Positions 1 through 8,164 of a stretch of DNA of 16,063 bases are shown one piece after another. The position numbers and the translations under genes were made by a program. This stretch comes from an uncultured Campylobacter sp. Its GTDB lineage: Bacteria > Campylobacterota > Campylobacteria > Campylobacterales > Campylobacteraceae. The stretch lies in contig NZ_CALIMW010000119.1 in NCBI RefSeq assembly GCF_938045405.1, positions 1-16,063 on the forward strand. The letters are read 5' to 3'. Within the stretch, counting starts at the first letter, position 1. Each line of letters starts with the position of its first letter. Below the pieces are notes generated by a model. That model was not told where the DNA came from. It ran no database searches and saw nothing but the letters and a program-made list of their open reading frames with translations.

Positions 1-184
1 CTATGAAAACGCCGTGTGCGTGCGCGTAGTGGACGCTAGCGACGGCATGACGGCCAGCTTCTCGCGCTTGCCGTACGACCTGCTAGAAAACGTCTCTCGA
101 CGCATCATAAACGAAGTAGACGGCATCAACCGCGTAGTTTACGACATCTCAAGTAAACCGCCCGCAACGATAGAGTGGGAGTGA
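1..184 (+). CDS. guaA: GMP synthase (glutamine-hydrolysing), C-terminal end, partial
   Basis: This is the last 60 codons of an ORF that enters from the left edge, with codons starting at base 2 and TGA at 182-184. The protein ends in VVYDISSKPPATIEWE, split here only by reading; this is the hallmark C-terminus of bacterial GuaA. GuaA converts XMP, glutamine and ATP to GMP in the cytoplasm. The visible part belongs to the C-terminal dimerisation domain, with the conserved basic/acidic stretch around RRIINEVDGINRV. Base composition is host-like (GC-rich third positions), in sharp contrast to the AT-rich sequence that begins directly after the stop. The 3' end is intact, so whatever was inserted downstream did not truncate it. 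The start and the amidotransferase and ATP-pyrophosphatase domains lie outside the window. Confidence 0.95.
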   Translation, partial: YENAVCVRVVDASDGMTASFSRLPYDLLENVSRRIINEVDGINRVVYDISSKPPATIEWE

Positions 185-220
185 GAATATTTTAATTATT
201 TTTATAGGGGTTGACGAACT

Positions 221-1147
221 TTGGAAAATATAAAAATTGCTGAAAAATTTAATGAAAATAATAGTATAACAATATTTAATGGGGATTGTATTAAATTACT
301 TAAGAATATACCAGATGAATTTTGCGATTTAATTATAACTTCCCCCCCATATTGTATGAATAAAGCGTATGAGAATTTGCACGACGATATTGAAACTTTT
401 AAAAAACAACAGTCATCTATATTTGGTGACATTTATCGTGTATTAAAAAAAGGAGGAAGTCTATGTTGGCAAACCGGTTATCATATTAGCAAATCAGAGG
501 TTATTCCTTTGGATTATTATGTTTATCAGATATTTAGTGAAAATAACCGTAGTTTAGAATATCCGCTCCTACTAAGAAATAGATTAATTTGGACTTTTGG
601 ACATGGGCTAAATAGTTCAAAACGTTTTAGTGGAAGACATGAAACAATACTATGGTTTACAAAAGGCAAAGAATATAATTTTAATTTAGACAATATACGT
701 ATACCACAAAAATACCCAGGCAAACGTTCATATAAAGGAGAGAATAAAGGGGAATTTAGCGGTAACCCTTTGGGTAAGAACCCATCGGATGTGTGGGATA
801 TACCAAATGTTAAGGCCAACCATATAGAAAAAACAAAGCATCCATGCCAATTCCCAATTGCTATTCCACAAAGGTTAATTAAAGCATTGACACCCATCAA
901 TGGAATAGTTTTGGATCCGTTTATGGGTTCTGGAACATCAGGTGTAGCATCCATACTAGAGCAGAGGTGCTTTGTGGGGGCAGAGATACAAAAAGAATAC
1001 TTTAATATTGCCAAAACGCGTATTCAGGAAGCTATTGATGGGGTTATAAAAGTCAGAAAGGATGTACCGGTTATGGAGCCTGACTTAAATAGTTCGGTTG
1101 CGATGTTGCCAGAAGAATTCCGTAAAATTAGAGAAGGACAAGCATAA
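221..1147 (+). CDS. Beta-class DNA N4-cytosine/N6-adenine methyltransferase
   Basis: Transfers a methyl group from S-adenosylmethionine to an exocyclic amino group of a DNA base. The catalytic motif IV (LIITSPPY, residues 37-44) comes before the AdoMet-binding motif I (LDPFMGSGTSG, about 231-241), which is the beta-class order. An SPPY rather than DPPY tetrapeptide is commonest in N4-cytosine enzymes, but N6-adenine cannot be excluded. KHPCQFPIAIPQRLI (206-220) is the usual helix before motif I. The 308 residues suit a small stand-alone enzyme; the region between about 110 and 200 is the likely target-recognition part. The start must be TTG at 221: an in-frame TGA lies at 212-214 and the next in-frame Met falls after SPPY. 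AGGGG at 206-210 is a slightly distant ribosome site. The stop TAA abuts the ATG of the next gene, so the two are surely cotranscribed. AT-rich and probably transferred. Confidence 0.9.
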   Translation: MENIKIAEKFNENNSITIFNGDCIKLLKNIPDEFCDLIITSPPYCMNKAYENLHDDIETFKKQQSSIFGDIYRVLKKGGSLCWQTGYHISKSEVIPLDYYVYQIFSENNRSLEYPLLLRNRLIWTFGHGLNSSKRFSGRHETILWFTKGKEYNFNLDNIRIPQKYPGKRSYKGENKGEFSGNPLGKNPSDVWDIPNVKANHIEKTKHPCQFPIAIPQRLIKALTPINGIVLDPFMGSGTSGVASILEQRCFVGAEIQKEYFNIAKTRIQEAIDGVIKVRKDVPVMEPDLNSSVAMLPEEFRKIREGQA

Positions 1148-2851
1148 ATGTCTAAAAGTATTAGAAAATCAAAAAAATCTCCGGAAGAAATAAAAAAGGC
1201 AAGATTATCTAGAAATTTTAGAAATAGTATAAAGAATACTTTTATTATGGCGGGTTTTAAATATTTAAACACTCAAAATAAACACTTTAAAATAGGGCAT
1301 AGAACCGTAGAATTAGATTTTATATTTATTTATGAGAATATAATTTTGATTTGTGAGGATACTGTAACAAAAACAGACAATATTAAAGATCATGTTAGAA
1401 AAAAGCATGAAGGATTTGTAGAAATAAATAAAAATTTAACAAACTTTTACCAATGGTTATATGATAATTTTCAAGATTCATTTATTAAACAATATTCATT
1501 AGATAGATATAAAATCAAGTTTTTATATTTTTCCCAAGAAAAACTTGATTTTAGCGATGATGATTATAAATTATACCCATTGATAAAATTCGTTGACCAT
1601 AATGCTTTAATGTATTTATCTAAAATGTCAAAATGTATAAAAAAGTCGGCCAGGTATGAAATTTTTAGGTTCTTGGGGCTAAATGATGATGATATAGGTA
1701 TTATTACTGCAGAAAGCAGTCCGAAAGAGATAAAAACTACGATAATTACTCCTAAATCTTTTACTGGCATTAAAGATAATGTAAGAATAGTGTCTTTCAT
1801 GATATCTGCAGAAACATTAATAAAAAACTCTTATGTCTTAAGAAAAGATAACTGGGAAGATTCTTCTTTGCTTTATCAACGTCTAATTCAGGATAAAAGA
1901 GTTAACAGTATAAGAAAATTTTTAGTAACAAATAAAGAAGCTTTTTATAATAATATTATTGTAGCTTTGCCTGAAGATATTTCTTTCAAAAAAGATAATA
2001 TACCTATTAATATTGATGAAATCAATAAGCATGACGTATGCACTATGCTTATCCCAAATTGTATGAATAGTATATGTATTATTGATGGACAACATCGTAT
2101 TTATGCTCATTATGAAGGTTTAGAAACAGATAGTGATGAGCCTAAAATATCACAGTTAAGAAAAGAGTTACACTTATTAGTTACGGGTCTTATTTTTCCA
2201 AAAGGTATGTCGGATACTAAAAAAATAAAGATACAGAGTGAAATATTTTTAGATATTAATTCCAATGCTAAACCGGTATCTCAAGATGTATTATTACATA
2301 TTCAAATGGTTAAAGATCCTATTTCAGATTTTGGTTTATCTAGGTCAATCATTGATCTCCTAAATAAAAAGAGTATTTTTCTAAATAAATTTGAAATGTC
2401 ATTATTGGATGAAAACAAAATTAAAATTGCATCAATAATCAAATTTGCGTTGCGTTATTTAATAACTTTAGATCCCAAAGATGGTAGAAAAAATCTATTC
2501 TTTCACTGGGATGGCGATAAAGAGGCACTAAAAAAAATGGATGATGCATCCTTGAATAAATATAAGGAATTTTGCGTAGAAAAAATTTCAATATATTTTA
2601 AGGCAATAAAGAAGCATTTCAAGAGCGAATGGCATGATCCTCAATCTAAGATATTATCTGTAATATCTATAAATGGGTTTATTATGAGTTATCTTGCACT
2701 TATTGATAAATATGGAATTAAAGATTTTGAATTTTACGATAAACTTTTAAGTAAGTTAGATTTCGATTTTTCAAAAGATAATTTTCCATATACATCAAGT
2801 CAATATGCAAAATTCTCTAGAGAAATTATAAAAAAATTAGAAATTGAATAG
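1148..2851 (+). CDS. DGQHR-domain protein with a possible N-terminal nuclease-like domain
   Basis: 567 residues. The centre carries IIDGQHRIYAHYEG (DGQHR at 313-317), preceded by YQRLIQDKRVNSIRKFL (about 243-259) and followed by FLDINSNAKPVSQD (about 367-380). This trio is typical of the DGQHR/DndB family, which has a ParB/sulfiredoxin-like core. DndB itself is a DNA-binding regulator of phosphorothioate modification. Residues 30-90 read like a PD-(D/E)XK core: ELD (55-57), a hydrophobic strand, then ICEDT (68-72) and a Lys at 75. The usual E-x-K is altered, so nuclease activity is uncertain. The rest is helical and Lys-rich with no signal peptide or membrane segment. ATG directly follows the methyltransferase TAA, with AAGGA at 1134-1138. 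The pairing suggests a modification/restriction or modification/regulator unit. The DGQHR assignment is firm; the function is inferred. Confidence 0.75.
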   Translation: MSKSIRKSKKSPEEIKKARLSRNFRNSIKNTFIMAGFKYLNTQNKHFKIGHRTVELDFIFIYENIILICEDTVTKTDNIKDHVRKKHEGFVEINKNLTNFYQWLYDNFQDSFIKQYSLDRYKIKFLYFSQEKLDFSDDDYKLYPLIKFVDHNALMYLSKMSKCIKKSARYEIFRFLGLNDDDIGIITAESSPKEIKTTIITPKSFTGIKDNVRIVSFMISAETLIKNSYVLRKDNWEDSSLLYQRLIQDKRVNSIRKFLVTNKEAFYNNIIVALPEDISFKKDNIPINIDEINKHDVCTMLIPNCMNSICIIDGQHRIYAHYEGLETDSDEPKISQLRKELHLLVTGLIFPKGMSDTKKIKIQSEIFLDINSNAKPVSQDVLLHIQMVKDPISDFGLSRSIIDLLNKKSIFLNKFEMSLLDENKIKIASIIKFALRYLITLDPKDGRKNLFFHWDGDKEALKKMDDASLNKYKEFCVEKISIYFKAIKKHFKSEWHDPQSKILSVISINGFIMSYLALIDKYGIKDFEFYDKLLSKLDFDFSKDNFPYTSSQYAKFSREIIKKLEIE

Positions 2852-2874
2852 CAATATGAAATAAAGCAAAAAAA

Positions 2875-3486
2875 ATGGAGCAAATTTCTGTTATCCTGGC
2901 ACACCCTTACGAAAAAAGCCTAAACGCAGCAATCGCGAATGCAGCGGTAGAAAAGCTGCAAAATAGCGGCTACGAGGTTAAATTTCATGATCTATATAAG
3001 GAGAAATTTAATCCGATCCTTAGCGGCGCTGAGCTCGTGAGCGATGAAAGCGACGACGAGCTGTTAAAGGCGCATCAAAAAGACATAGCAAACGCCCACG
3101 GCATCGTGATTGTCCATCCGAACTGGTGGGGCGAGCCGCCCGCCATCCTCAAGGGCTGGATTGACCGTGTGCTAAGGCAGAGAGTAGCCTACGATTTTGC
3201 GCCGGGCGATAACGGCGGCGGGCTTCCGATAGGACTTTTAAAGGCTAAAGCCGCCGTAGTTTTCAACACCTCCAACACCCCCGAGGCCAGAGAAAACAAG
3301 ATATTCGGCGATCCGCTGGAAAGAATTTGGAAAAGCTGCATTTTTGATTTTTGCGGCGTGAAAACCTTTGAGCGGCTGATGTTTAGAGTGGTCGCGGATA
3401 GCGACGAGGTCGAGCGAAAGGTCTGGTTAGAGCAGGTAGCGCAGACGCTGGATAGGTACTTTCCGAAGCAGATTAATTTGCTTTAA
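2875..3486 (+). CDS. Flavodoxin-fold NAD(P)H (quinone) oxidoreductase family protein
   Basis: 203 residues of the NQO/KefF/MdaB (Flavodoxin_2) family: soluble flavoproteins that pass two electrons from NAD(P)H to quinones or other acceptors. Seen: an N-terminal strand and loop ILAHPYEKSLNAA (8-20) that would hold the flavin phosphates, then IVIVHPNWWGEPPAILKGWI (77-96) and DRVL, the family signature that contacts the isoalloxazine ring. NTSNTPEARE (131-140) resembles the next flavin loop. Length is normal. The ATG at 2875 is preceded by A-rich sequence from the island and I see no clear Shine-Dalgarno, unlike most genes here; it may be read at a low level or from the island's transcript. Composition is host-like from the first codons. 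The exact substrate cannot be told. Confidence 0.85.
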   Translation: MEQISVILAHPYEKSLNAAIANAAVEKLQNSGYEVKFHDLYKEKFNPILSGAELVSDESDDELLKAHQKDIANAHGIVIVHPNWWGEPPAILKGWIDRVLRQRVAYDFAPGDNGGGLPIGLLKAKAAVVFNTSNTPEARENKIFGDPLERIWKSCIFDFCGVKTFERLMFRVVADSDEVERKVWLEQVAQTLDRYFPKQINLL

Positions 3487-3607
3487 ATTTAAAAATGCGC
3501 TGCTCGCAAAATCCGAACGGCATAGAATTTGACTGCCTATTTAAACAGATGCGCGCCGAATTCGCTCGCACATTTGGCGCAAAATCTATGAAATTTAGGA
3601 GGTAATC

Positions 3608-3808
3608 ATGCTTAGATTAATCGCTGCGATGGCGATTTTAGCGGCTCTCATATACTTCGTCATGGGAGGCGGCGGCAAAAAGACGATCAAGGATTACAAA
3701 AATTTAAGCCGCGAGGAGCTGGAGACTTTATGCCTCGAAAAGAACGATAAAATCGCCTGCCAGCGTATCGCCGTGGACTATATCAAAGAAAATAAACCGA
3801 AAAAATGA
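3608..3808 (+). CDS. Small single-pass membrane protein, unknown function
   Basis: 66 residues. An N-terminal hydrophobic stretch (about residues 3-19, LRLIAAMAILAALIYFV) is followed by MGGGGKK and a charged, probably helical tail with two Cys (LETLCLEKN and KIACQRI). It looks like an N-in or N-out membrane anchor with a small soluble domain. AGGAGG lies 6-7 bases before the ATG, one of the two strongest ribosome sites in the window, which supports a real gene despite the small size. It is 121 bases downstream of the oxidoreductase on the same strand, and cotranscription is possible. I do not recognise a family. Confidence 0.7.
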   Translation: MLRLIAAMAILAALIYFVMGGGGKKTIKDYKNLSREELETLCLEKNDKIACQRIAVDYIKENKPKK

Positions 3809-4072
3809 TCTAAATTTGCGAGGCTAATTTTGCGGTTTCGCTCAAACAGCGCGCGGTTAAATTTCTTTCTAGCCCGGTCCAAACGCTGCACAGATAAATT
3901 TGCCCGCAAAGCACGGCTAAAATGCCGATTTGATCGGTACCGAGCGCCGCGCAAATAGCGTAAATTTAAAAGCAATAATTCAAGTATTAGCATGCGCGCT
4001 GAAAAACCGCTAGCCAAAATTAAAAGCAATAAATCGCGCTGTGTTCTTACGCGCAGACGGAAGGAGCGACGG

Positions 4073-5407
4073 ATGAAAATTTTATGGCAAAGCAGGCTTC
4101 AAAATAGACTTCGCGATATCGGCGAAAACATCCTAATTAAGGGTGATCACGCATTTTACGCAGGCGATAACGACGAGCAAAAGCAGATGAAGCTTAGAAA
4201 ATTCTCGCTTGCAAGCGGCGAGCAGTTAGCCTGCGCGCCTTTCCGCGATTTTACCCGTGCCGCGACCTTTGACGATGACGGCCACACGCTCGTAGTTTTG
4301 GGCTTTATTGACGCGATTTATAAATTTAACGCCGCGGATCTCGCGCTCATCTCAAAGCACAAAAAGGGCGTGCTAAAATACGGCAATTTTATCGCGCTAA
4401 GTAGCAAGGGTGGCGATAAAAAGGCTATTACGGCAACCGACGACACGCTTTTTATTTACGATTTTAAGACGCAGACGGGCACGCGAAAGCGATTAAAGGG
4501 CTGCGTAGCGATTTTTAAGCAAGATAAGCTAAATTTCTTGATTTTTACGCGCTCGGGTCAAATTTACCGCCTAAATTTGAGCGGTTGCGAGCTTAAAATC
4601 ATTGCCAAAACTTGCCCTATGACGCAGGCACAGCGCGCGAGCGGCGGATATTGCATTCGCGTGGGCGAAGCGGGCGAAAACGGCAAAATAGAGGGTGCTA
4701 ACGAGCTAGTTTTTACGGACGTAAATTTTAACGTTAAATTCCGCGTGGAGCTGGACTTTGATTTCGATAGATTCGAGCTTGCAGCAGATGGACCAGACGG
4801 CTGGCGCGGACACTTTATAAACGAGCCGAATGAGCTGAGGGTTCTTGATCTGCGTAGAGAGGCGGGCGGCTTCGAGCACGGCAAAACGGGCGACCTCGAG
4901 AGCGGCGAGCACGACGACTCGGGCAAATTTGCGCACGATAAAGCCGAGGAATTTAGATGTGACGAAGCGGACGAATTTAATCGCGGCGGCTCGGGCGAAT
5001 TTACGCAGGGCAAGGCGAGCAAATCCGGATGCGAAGCGACGGATAAATTTGAGTACGACGAGCCCTTTAAATTTAAACTCGGCGAGCAGGTCCAATACCT
5101 CGCGGCAAAGTCCGTGTTGGCGCATAAATTTAAACAAAAGGGTGCGAGAATTTTAGGCGTCGTTACGGCTGCTTCTTGCCGGGCTGCGAGCATAAAATAC
5201 GAAGCGGAGCAAAAGGACGCATTTGCCGAGCAAAATTTAGCGCCCAAAGGCGGCCGTGGTATCAAAAACCGTGAATATTCACTCCTCGCTCCCGGTAAAA
5301 ATGAAAAACGCAGGCATCGCACGCCCGAGCGCGCCCGCGATCTCGTACTAGTCGATAACGCCTACGACGAGGACGCGGATCAAATTTTAACCTGCTATGA
5401 GATCTAA
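4073..5407 (+). CDS. Protein of unknown function with 8-residue tandem repeats
   Basis: 444 residues from ATG 4073, chosen because AAGGAG lies at 4061-4066 with ideal spacing; the open frame extends upstream to an ATG at 3992, but that has no ribosome site. Residues 1-250 are made of short beta-strand-like blocks (TLFIYDFKTQTG, GQIYRLNLSG, ELVFTDVNFNVKF) that suggest a beta-propeller-like sensor or scaffold; this is a fold guess only. Residues 279-334 are seven consecutive 8-residue units, most ending in F (EHDDSGKF, AHDKAEEF, RCDEADEF, NRGGSGEF and so on), acidic and probably disordered. The remaining 110 residues include a basic stretch (KNEKRRHRTPERARD). No signal peptide or membrane segment, so it is likely cytoplasmic. 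I do not recognise the family. Confidence 0.75.
   Translation: MKILWQSRLQNRLRDIGENILIKGDHAFYAGDNDEQKQMKLRKFSLASGEQLACAPFRDFTRAATFDDDGHTLVVLGFIDAIYKFNAADLALISKHKKGVLKYGNFIALSSKGGDKKAITATDDTLFIYDFKTQTGTRKRLKGCVAIFKQDKLNFLIFTRSGQIYRLNLSGCELKIIAKTCPMTQAQRASGGYCIRVGEAGENGKIEGANELVFTDVNFNVKFRVELDFDFDRFELAADGPDGWRGHFINEPNELRVLDLRREAGGFEHGKTGDLESGEHDDSGKFAHDKAEEFRCDEADEFNRGGSGEFTQGKASKSGCEATDKFEYDEPFKFKLGEQVQYLAAKSVLAHKFKQKGARILGVVTAASCRAASIKYEAEQKDAFAEQNLAPKGGRGIKNREYSLLAPGKNEKRRHRTPERARDLVLVDNAYDEDADQILTCYEI
4907..5074 (+). repeat. Seven in-frame 24-base tandem repeats
   Basis: Units end at 4930, 4954, 4978, 5002, 5026, 5050 and 5074, exactly 24 bases apart, six of them finishing in TTT (Phe) and the fifth in TCC (Ser). 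A diverged eighth unit (EHGKTGDL, 4874-4897) precedes the array, separated by 9 bases coding ESG. Units are degenerate in sequence but constant in length, which implies old expansion with the reading frame preserved by selection. Confidence 0.85.
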
Positions 5408-5789
5408 GCCATTGTCCAAGCACACCCATATTCCTGATTTAAAATTTGCAGCCGTGATTTCGCGCCTTTAATTAAGGCAGGTTTGTTAAAAATTTTACAA
5501 AATTTTTATATAGAATTCTACCAAAACGCGGAAATAGCCGTTTAAAAATTCTACGACATGCAGGCGAGACCGTTGCAAAACGGCGCGGCTAGCGATGAGT
5601 ACGGCGCGGCGGCGAATAAATCTTAACGCCATAAGTGCGAGCAAATTTAAAGCGCTCTTCAAGAGGCATGCGCAAAATTTATCCCGAGCAGCGGGCTAAA
5701 TTTCATGACTCGCGCACCCGCACCCTATCAAATTTAAAATTTCAGATCAACGACGATTTGTACGGCGCGACCGCGCCCTTTCGCCGCTA
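5408..5789. other. Intergenic spacer between convergent genes
   Basis: 382 bases with no credible gene. It separates the repeat protein on + from ybdD on -. A weak stem GCCTT/AAGGC (5464-5468 with 5474-5478) followed by mixed T-containing sequence, and a 5-bp GC stem at 5764-5777, might help end transcription on either side, but neither has a proper U-tract. The short open frames here lack ribosome sites. Confidence 0.5.
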
Positions 5790-6005
5790 TCAGCACTTGA
5801 CGTTTTTTGCCTTGCTATCTTGCATCGCACGGAAAAATTCCGCCCTGCTTAGCGGGATTTCGTCCGGATGAGCGCTTCTGAAATGGCTCAGATAGCCCTC
5901 GTAATCGCCGAGCCCGATGAGCGGCGCAAGTGCGGCATCCGCGCGCGCCAAAAACCTCGCCACGGCCTTCGGGGCTGCGAGCGGATTAAATTTAAACTTT
6001 TTCAT
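5790..6005 (-). CDS. ybdD: YbdD/YjiX (DUF466) family protein, CstA partner
   Basis: 71 residues that contain the family signature IGLGDYEGYLSHFRSAHPDE followed by AEFFRAMQDSK and a Cys at the C-terminus, close to the E. coli YbdD pattern (DYDNYVEHMR...HPD...EEFFRERQDA). Members are small cytoplasmic proteins encoded next to CstA/BtsT pyruvate carriers and needed for their activity. Its ATG overlaps the last 14 bases of cstA (5992-6005), with GGACAGGGG just upstream inside cstA as ribosome site, so translation is coupled. The N-terminus (KKFKFNPLAAPKAVARFLARADAAL) is slightly longer than in E. coli. The stop TGA is at 5790-5792. High confidence in family; the partner role is established knowledge for homologues. 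Confidence 0.9.
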   Translation of the reverse strand: MKKFKFNPLAAPKAVARFLARADAALAPLIGLGDYEGYLSHFRSAHPDEIPLSRAEFFRAMQDSKAKNVKC

Positions 6006-8073
6006 AAACGCCCCTGTCCACGTACTCGCTTTCTGCTAGCTTGAAATATCCCTCGCTCGCGCCGCCTTTTGAAATTTTAAGGCACATTCGGATCGTTTGG
6101 GCGATGACGATGATCGTAACGACGACGAAAAGAGCGCATAGCACGGCGTCGATGACGTTATTTCTGATGATAGCCTGCGCCTTTTCGATCGCCGCGGGAT
6201 CGCTCAGGCTAGCGAGCTTGGCGGCGGTATTTTGCGCGATAGCCACGTGGCTTACCGCGTCGTGCACGCGCTCGCCGTTAGCCGGCATCAGCTTCAAGAT
6301 CGCCGCATAAAGCGTAGTTATAAGCACCCAAATCGCAGGAGCGATCGTAACGAAGGCGTATTTTTGCTTGCCCATTTTAAAAAGCACCACCGTCGCGAGC
6401 AGCAGCGCGATGCCCGCGAGCATCTGATTGGACGCGCCGAAAAGCGGCCACAGCGTGTAAATTCCGCCCATAGGATCGGTAACGCCGCTGTAGAGCAGAT
6501 AGCCCCAGCCCGCCACGCAGATCAGCGTCGCGATGATGCCGTAGAGGGAATTTTTAGTATCGGAGAATGGTTTATAGACGTTGCCTAAAATTTCTTGCAC
6601 CATAAAGCGCCCCGTGCGCGTGCCCGCATCGACCGCGGTCAGAATAAACAGCGCCTCAAACAAGATCGCGAAATGGTACCAAAACGCCATCAGCTCCTTG
6701 CCGCCGATGATCTGATGCAGTAGCATCGTTAGCCCCATCGCAAAGGTAGGAGCGCCGCCCGTGCGGCTCATCATCGTGGTTTCGCCGACGTTTGAAGCCA
6801 AAGCGCCGATCTGCTCGGGCGTAATACTAAATCCGATAGAATTTATATACGCCGCGGCGCTTACCGCGTCTTTGCCGAGCACTGCAGCGGGCGAGTTAAT
6901 AGCGAAGTATTCGCCCGGGCTTAGGATGCACGCCGCTACGAGCGCCATTACGCCCACGAGGCTCTCCATAAGCATCGAGCCGTAGCCGATGAAAAGAGTA
7001 TGGGTTTCGCGCTCGACCATCTTCGGCGTCGTGCCGCTGGAGATCAGCGCGTGAAAGCCCGAGATCGCGCCGCATGCGATAGTGATAAACAAAAACGGAA
7101 ATATCGGACCTGCAAAAACAGGACCCGTGCCGTCGATAAATTTCGTCGTAGCGGGCATTTTAAGCTCGGGCGCGACAAAGATTATCGCGACCGCCATGCC
7201 GATGATGACGCCGAGTTTAAGGAAAGTACTTAGATAATCGCGCGGCGCGAGCAGTAGCCACACGGGCAAGATCGCCGCGATAAAGCCGTAGCCGATAGTA
7301 AGAAGCGCGAGCGTCTCGCCCTTTAGCGAAAAAACGTCGTGCCAGTACGGATCGATCGCTACGTAATGCCCGCCCCAAAGCGAAAGCATCAGCAAAATAA
7401 AGCCGATGATCGATGCCTCGCTGACCTTGCCCGGGCGCAAGAACCTCATGTAAATTCCCATAAATACGGCGATCGGTATCGTCATCGCGATCGTAAAAAG
7501 CCCCCACGGCGAGTTCGCGAGCGCTTTTACGACGACCATCGCCAAAATCGCCACGATGATCAGCATGATGAAAAAAATCCCGATCATCGCGATGCCGCCG
7601 GTGAGCTTGCCCATCTCATCTTTGATCATCTCGCCGAGGCTCTTGCCGCCGCGTCGCGTGGAGAGCACGAGCACGATGAAATCATGTACCGCGCCTGCAA
7701 GCACTACGCCCACCAAAAGCCAGATCATGCCTGGCAGATAGCCCATCTGTGCGGCCACTACCGGGCCTACGAGCGGTCCGGCGCCTGCGATAGCGGCGAA
7801 ATGGTGGCCGAAAAGGACGTATTTGTTCGTAGGGACGTAATCTCGTCCGTCGTTTCGGATCACCGCAGGAGTTGCGCGGCGATCGTCCAGCTCAAAGACG
7901 CGATACGCGATAAAGCGCCCGTAGAAGGTGTATCCGATCAGATAGATGCACGCGCTAGCTACTACAAGCCAGACGGCGCTGATGCTCTCGCCCTTATTTA
8001 GCGCAAGTACGCCGAAACACCACGCCCCTATGACGGCGACCGCCGCCCAAAGGATCTTTTGCCAAAATTTCAT
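5992..8073 (-). CDS. cstA: CstA family pyruvate/peptide carbon-starvation transporter
   Basis: 693 residues, very hydrophobic, many membrane helices. CstA/BtsT carriers import pyruvate in enterics, and Campylobacter CstA has been linked to peptide use; the exact substrate here is open. Characteristic blocks are present: GRDYVPTNKYVLFGHHFAAI, AGAGPLVGPVVAAQMGYLPG and AVHDFIVLVLSTRRGGKSLG in the first 150 residues, and later SGFHALISSGTTPKM, NVGETTMMSRTGGAPTFAMG and WPLFGASNQMLAG. Length is normal for the family. A GTG at 8079 would add two residues, but AAGGAG (8084-8079 on -) overlaps it and is perfectly placed, 5 bases, before ATG 8073, so I use the latter. The gene overlaps ybdD at its 3' end. 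It is divergent from the heme operon, and a candidate promoter lies around 8176-8181. Confidence 0.95.
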   Translation of the reverse strand: MKFWQKILWAAVAVIGAWCFGVLALNKGESISAVWLVVASACIYLIGYTFYGRFIAYRVFELDDRRATPAVIRNDGRDYVPTNKYVLFGHHFAAIAGAGPLVGPVVAAQMGYLPGMIWLLVGVVLAGAVHDFIVLVLSTRRGGKSLGEMIKDEMGKLTGGIAMIGIFFIMLIIVAILAMVVVKALANSPWGLFTIAMTIPIAVFMGIYMRFLRPGKVSEASIIGFILLMLSLWGGHYVAIDPYWHDVFSLKGETLALLTIGYGFIAAILPVWLLLAPRDYLSTFLKLGVIIGMAVAIIFVAPELKMPATTKFIDGTGPVFAGPIFPFLFITIACGAISGFHALISSGTTPKMVERETHTLFIGYGSMLMESLVGVMALVAACILSPGEYFAINSPAAVLGKDAVSAAAYINSIGFSITPEQIGALASNVGETTMMSRTGGAPTFAMGLTMLLHQIIGGKELMAFWYHFAILFEALFILTAVDAGTRTGRFMVQEILGNVYKPFSDTKNSLYGIIATLICVAGWGYLLYSGVTDPMGGIYTLWPLFGASNQMLAGIALLLATVVLFKMGKQKYAFVTIAPAIWVLITTLYAAILKLMPANGERVHDAVSHVAIAQNTAAKLASLSDPAAIEKAQAIIRNNVIDAVLCALFVVVTIIVIAQTIRMCLKISKGGASEGYFKLAESEYVDRGVYEKV

Positions 8074-8164
8074 GCTCACTCCTTAAAGCTTAGCGAGCGG
8101 CTTTGGCGCAATTCGTCGTTTAACAAAACGGCTTGCGGCTTTAAAGCTGGGCTCGTTAAATAAA

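Larger units (their letters stand above)
185..2874. other. AT-rich inserted block (modification/defence cassette)
   Basis: From just after the guaA stop to just before the next host gene, composition drops sharply. Row 1381-1440 has 12 G+C of 60, against 31 of 60 in row 9301-9360. Codon use switches to A/T-ending codons (AAA, ATA, TTA, GAT). The block carries only the methyltransferase and the DGQHR gene. I found no integrase, transposase, tRNA or convincing direct repeat at its ends, so the acquisition mechanism is unknown. Transfer is inferred from composition and gene content. Confidence 0.7.

Noticed and set aside
185..2874. Attachment-site repeats or an integrase for the AT-rich block
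   Set aside because: Compared both edges and found no direct repeat beyond short A/T runs, and no recombinase or transposase gene inside.
3992..4072. Longer start for the repeat protein at ATG 3992
   Set aside because: No ribosome site; AAGGAG precedes ATG 4073 with correct spacing and the extra N-terminus is Arg/Lys-rich filler.
4907..5074. CRISPR-like array
   Set aside because: Units are contiguous, degenerate, 24 bases and in frame within a protein, without spacers.
4564..5322. 252-residue open frame on - opposite the repeat protein
   Set aside because: Ser/Pro/Leu-rich shadow of the + gene, which has a proper ribosome site; the 24-base repeats keep other frames open too.
5635..5871. 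78-residue open frame on +
   Set aside because: No ribosome site, unlike any protein I know, and it overlaps the 3' end of ybdD.
7339..8001. 220-residue open frame on + inside cstA
   Set aside because: His/Arg/Asp-rich antisense shadow; cstA on - matches its family across its whole length.
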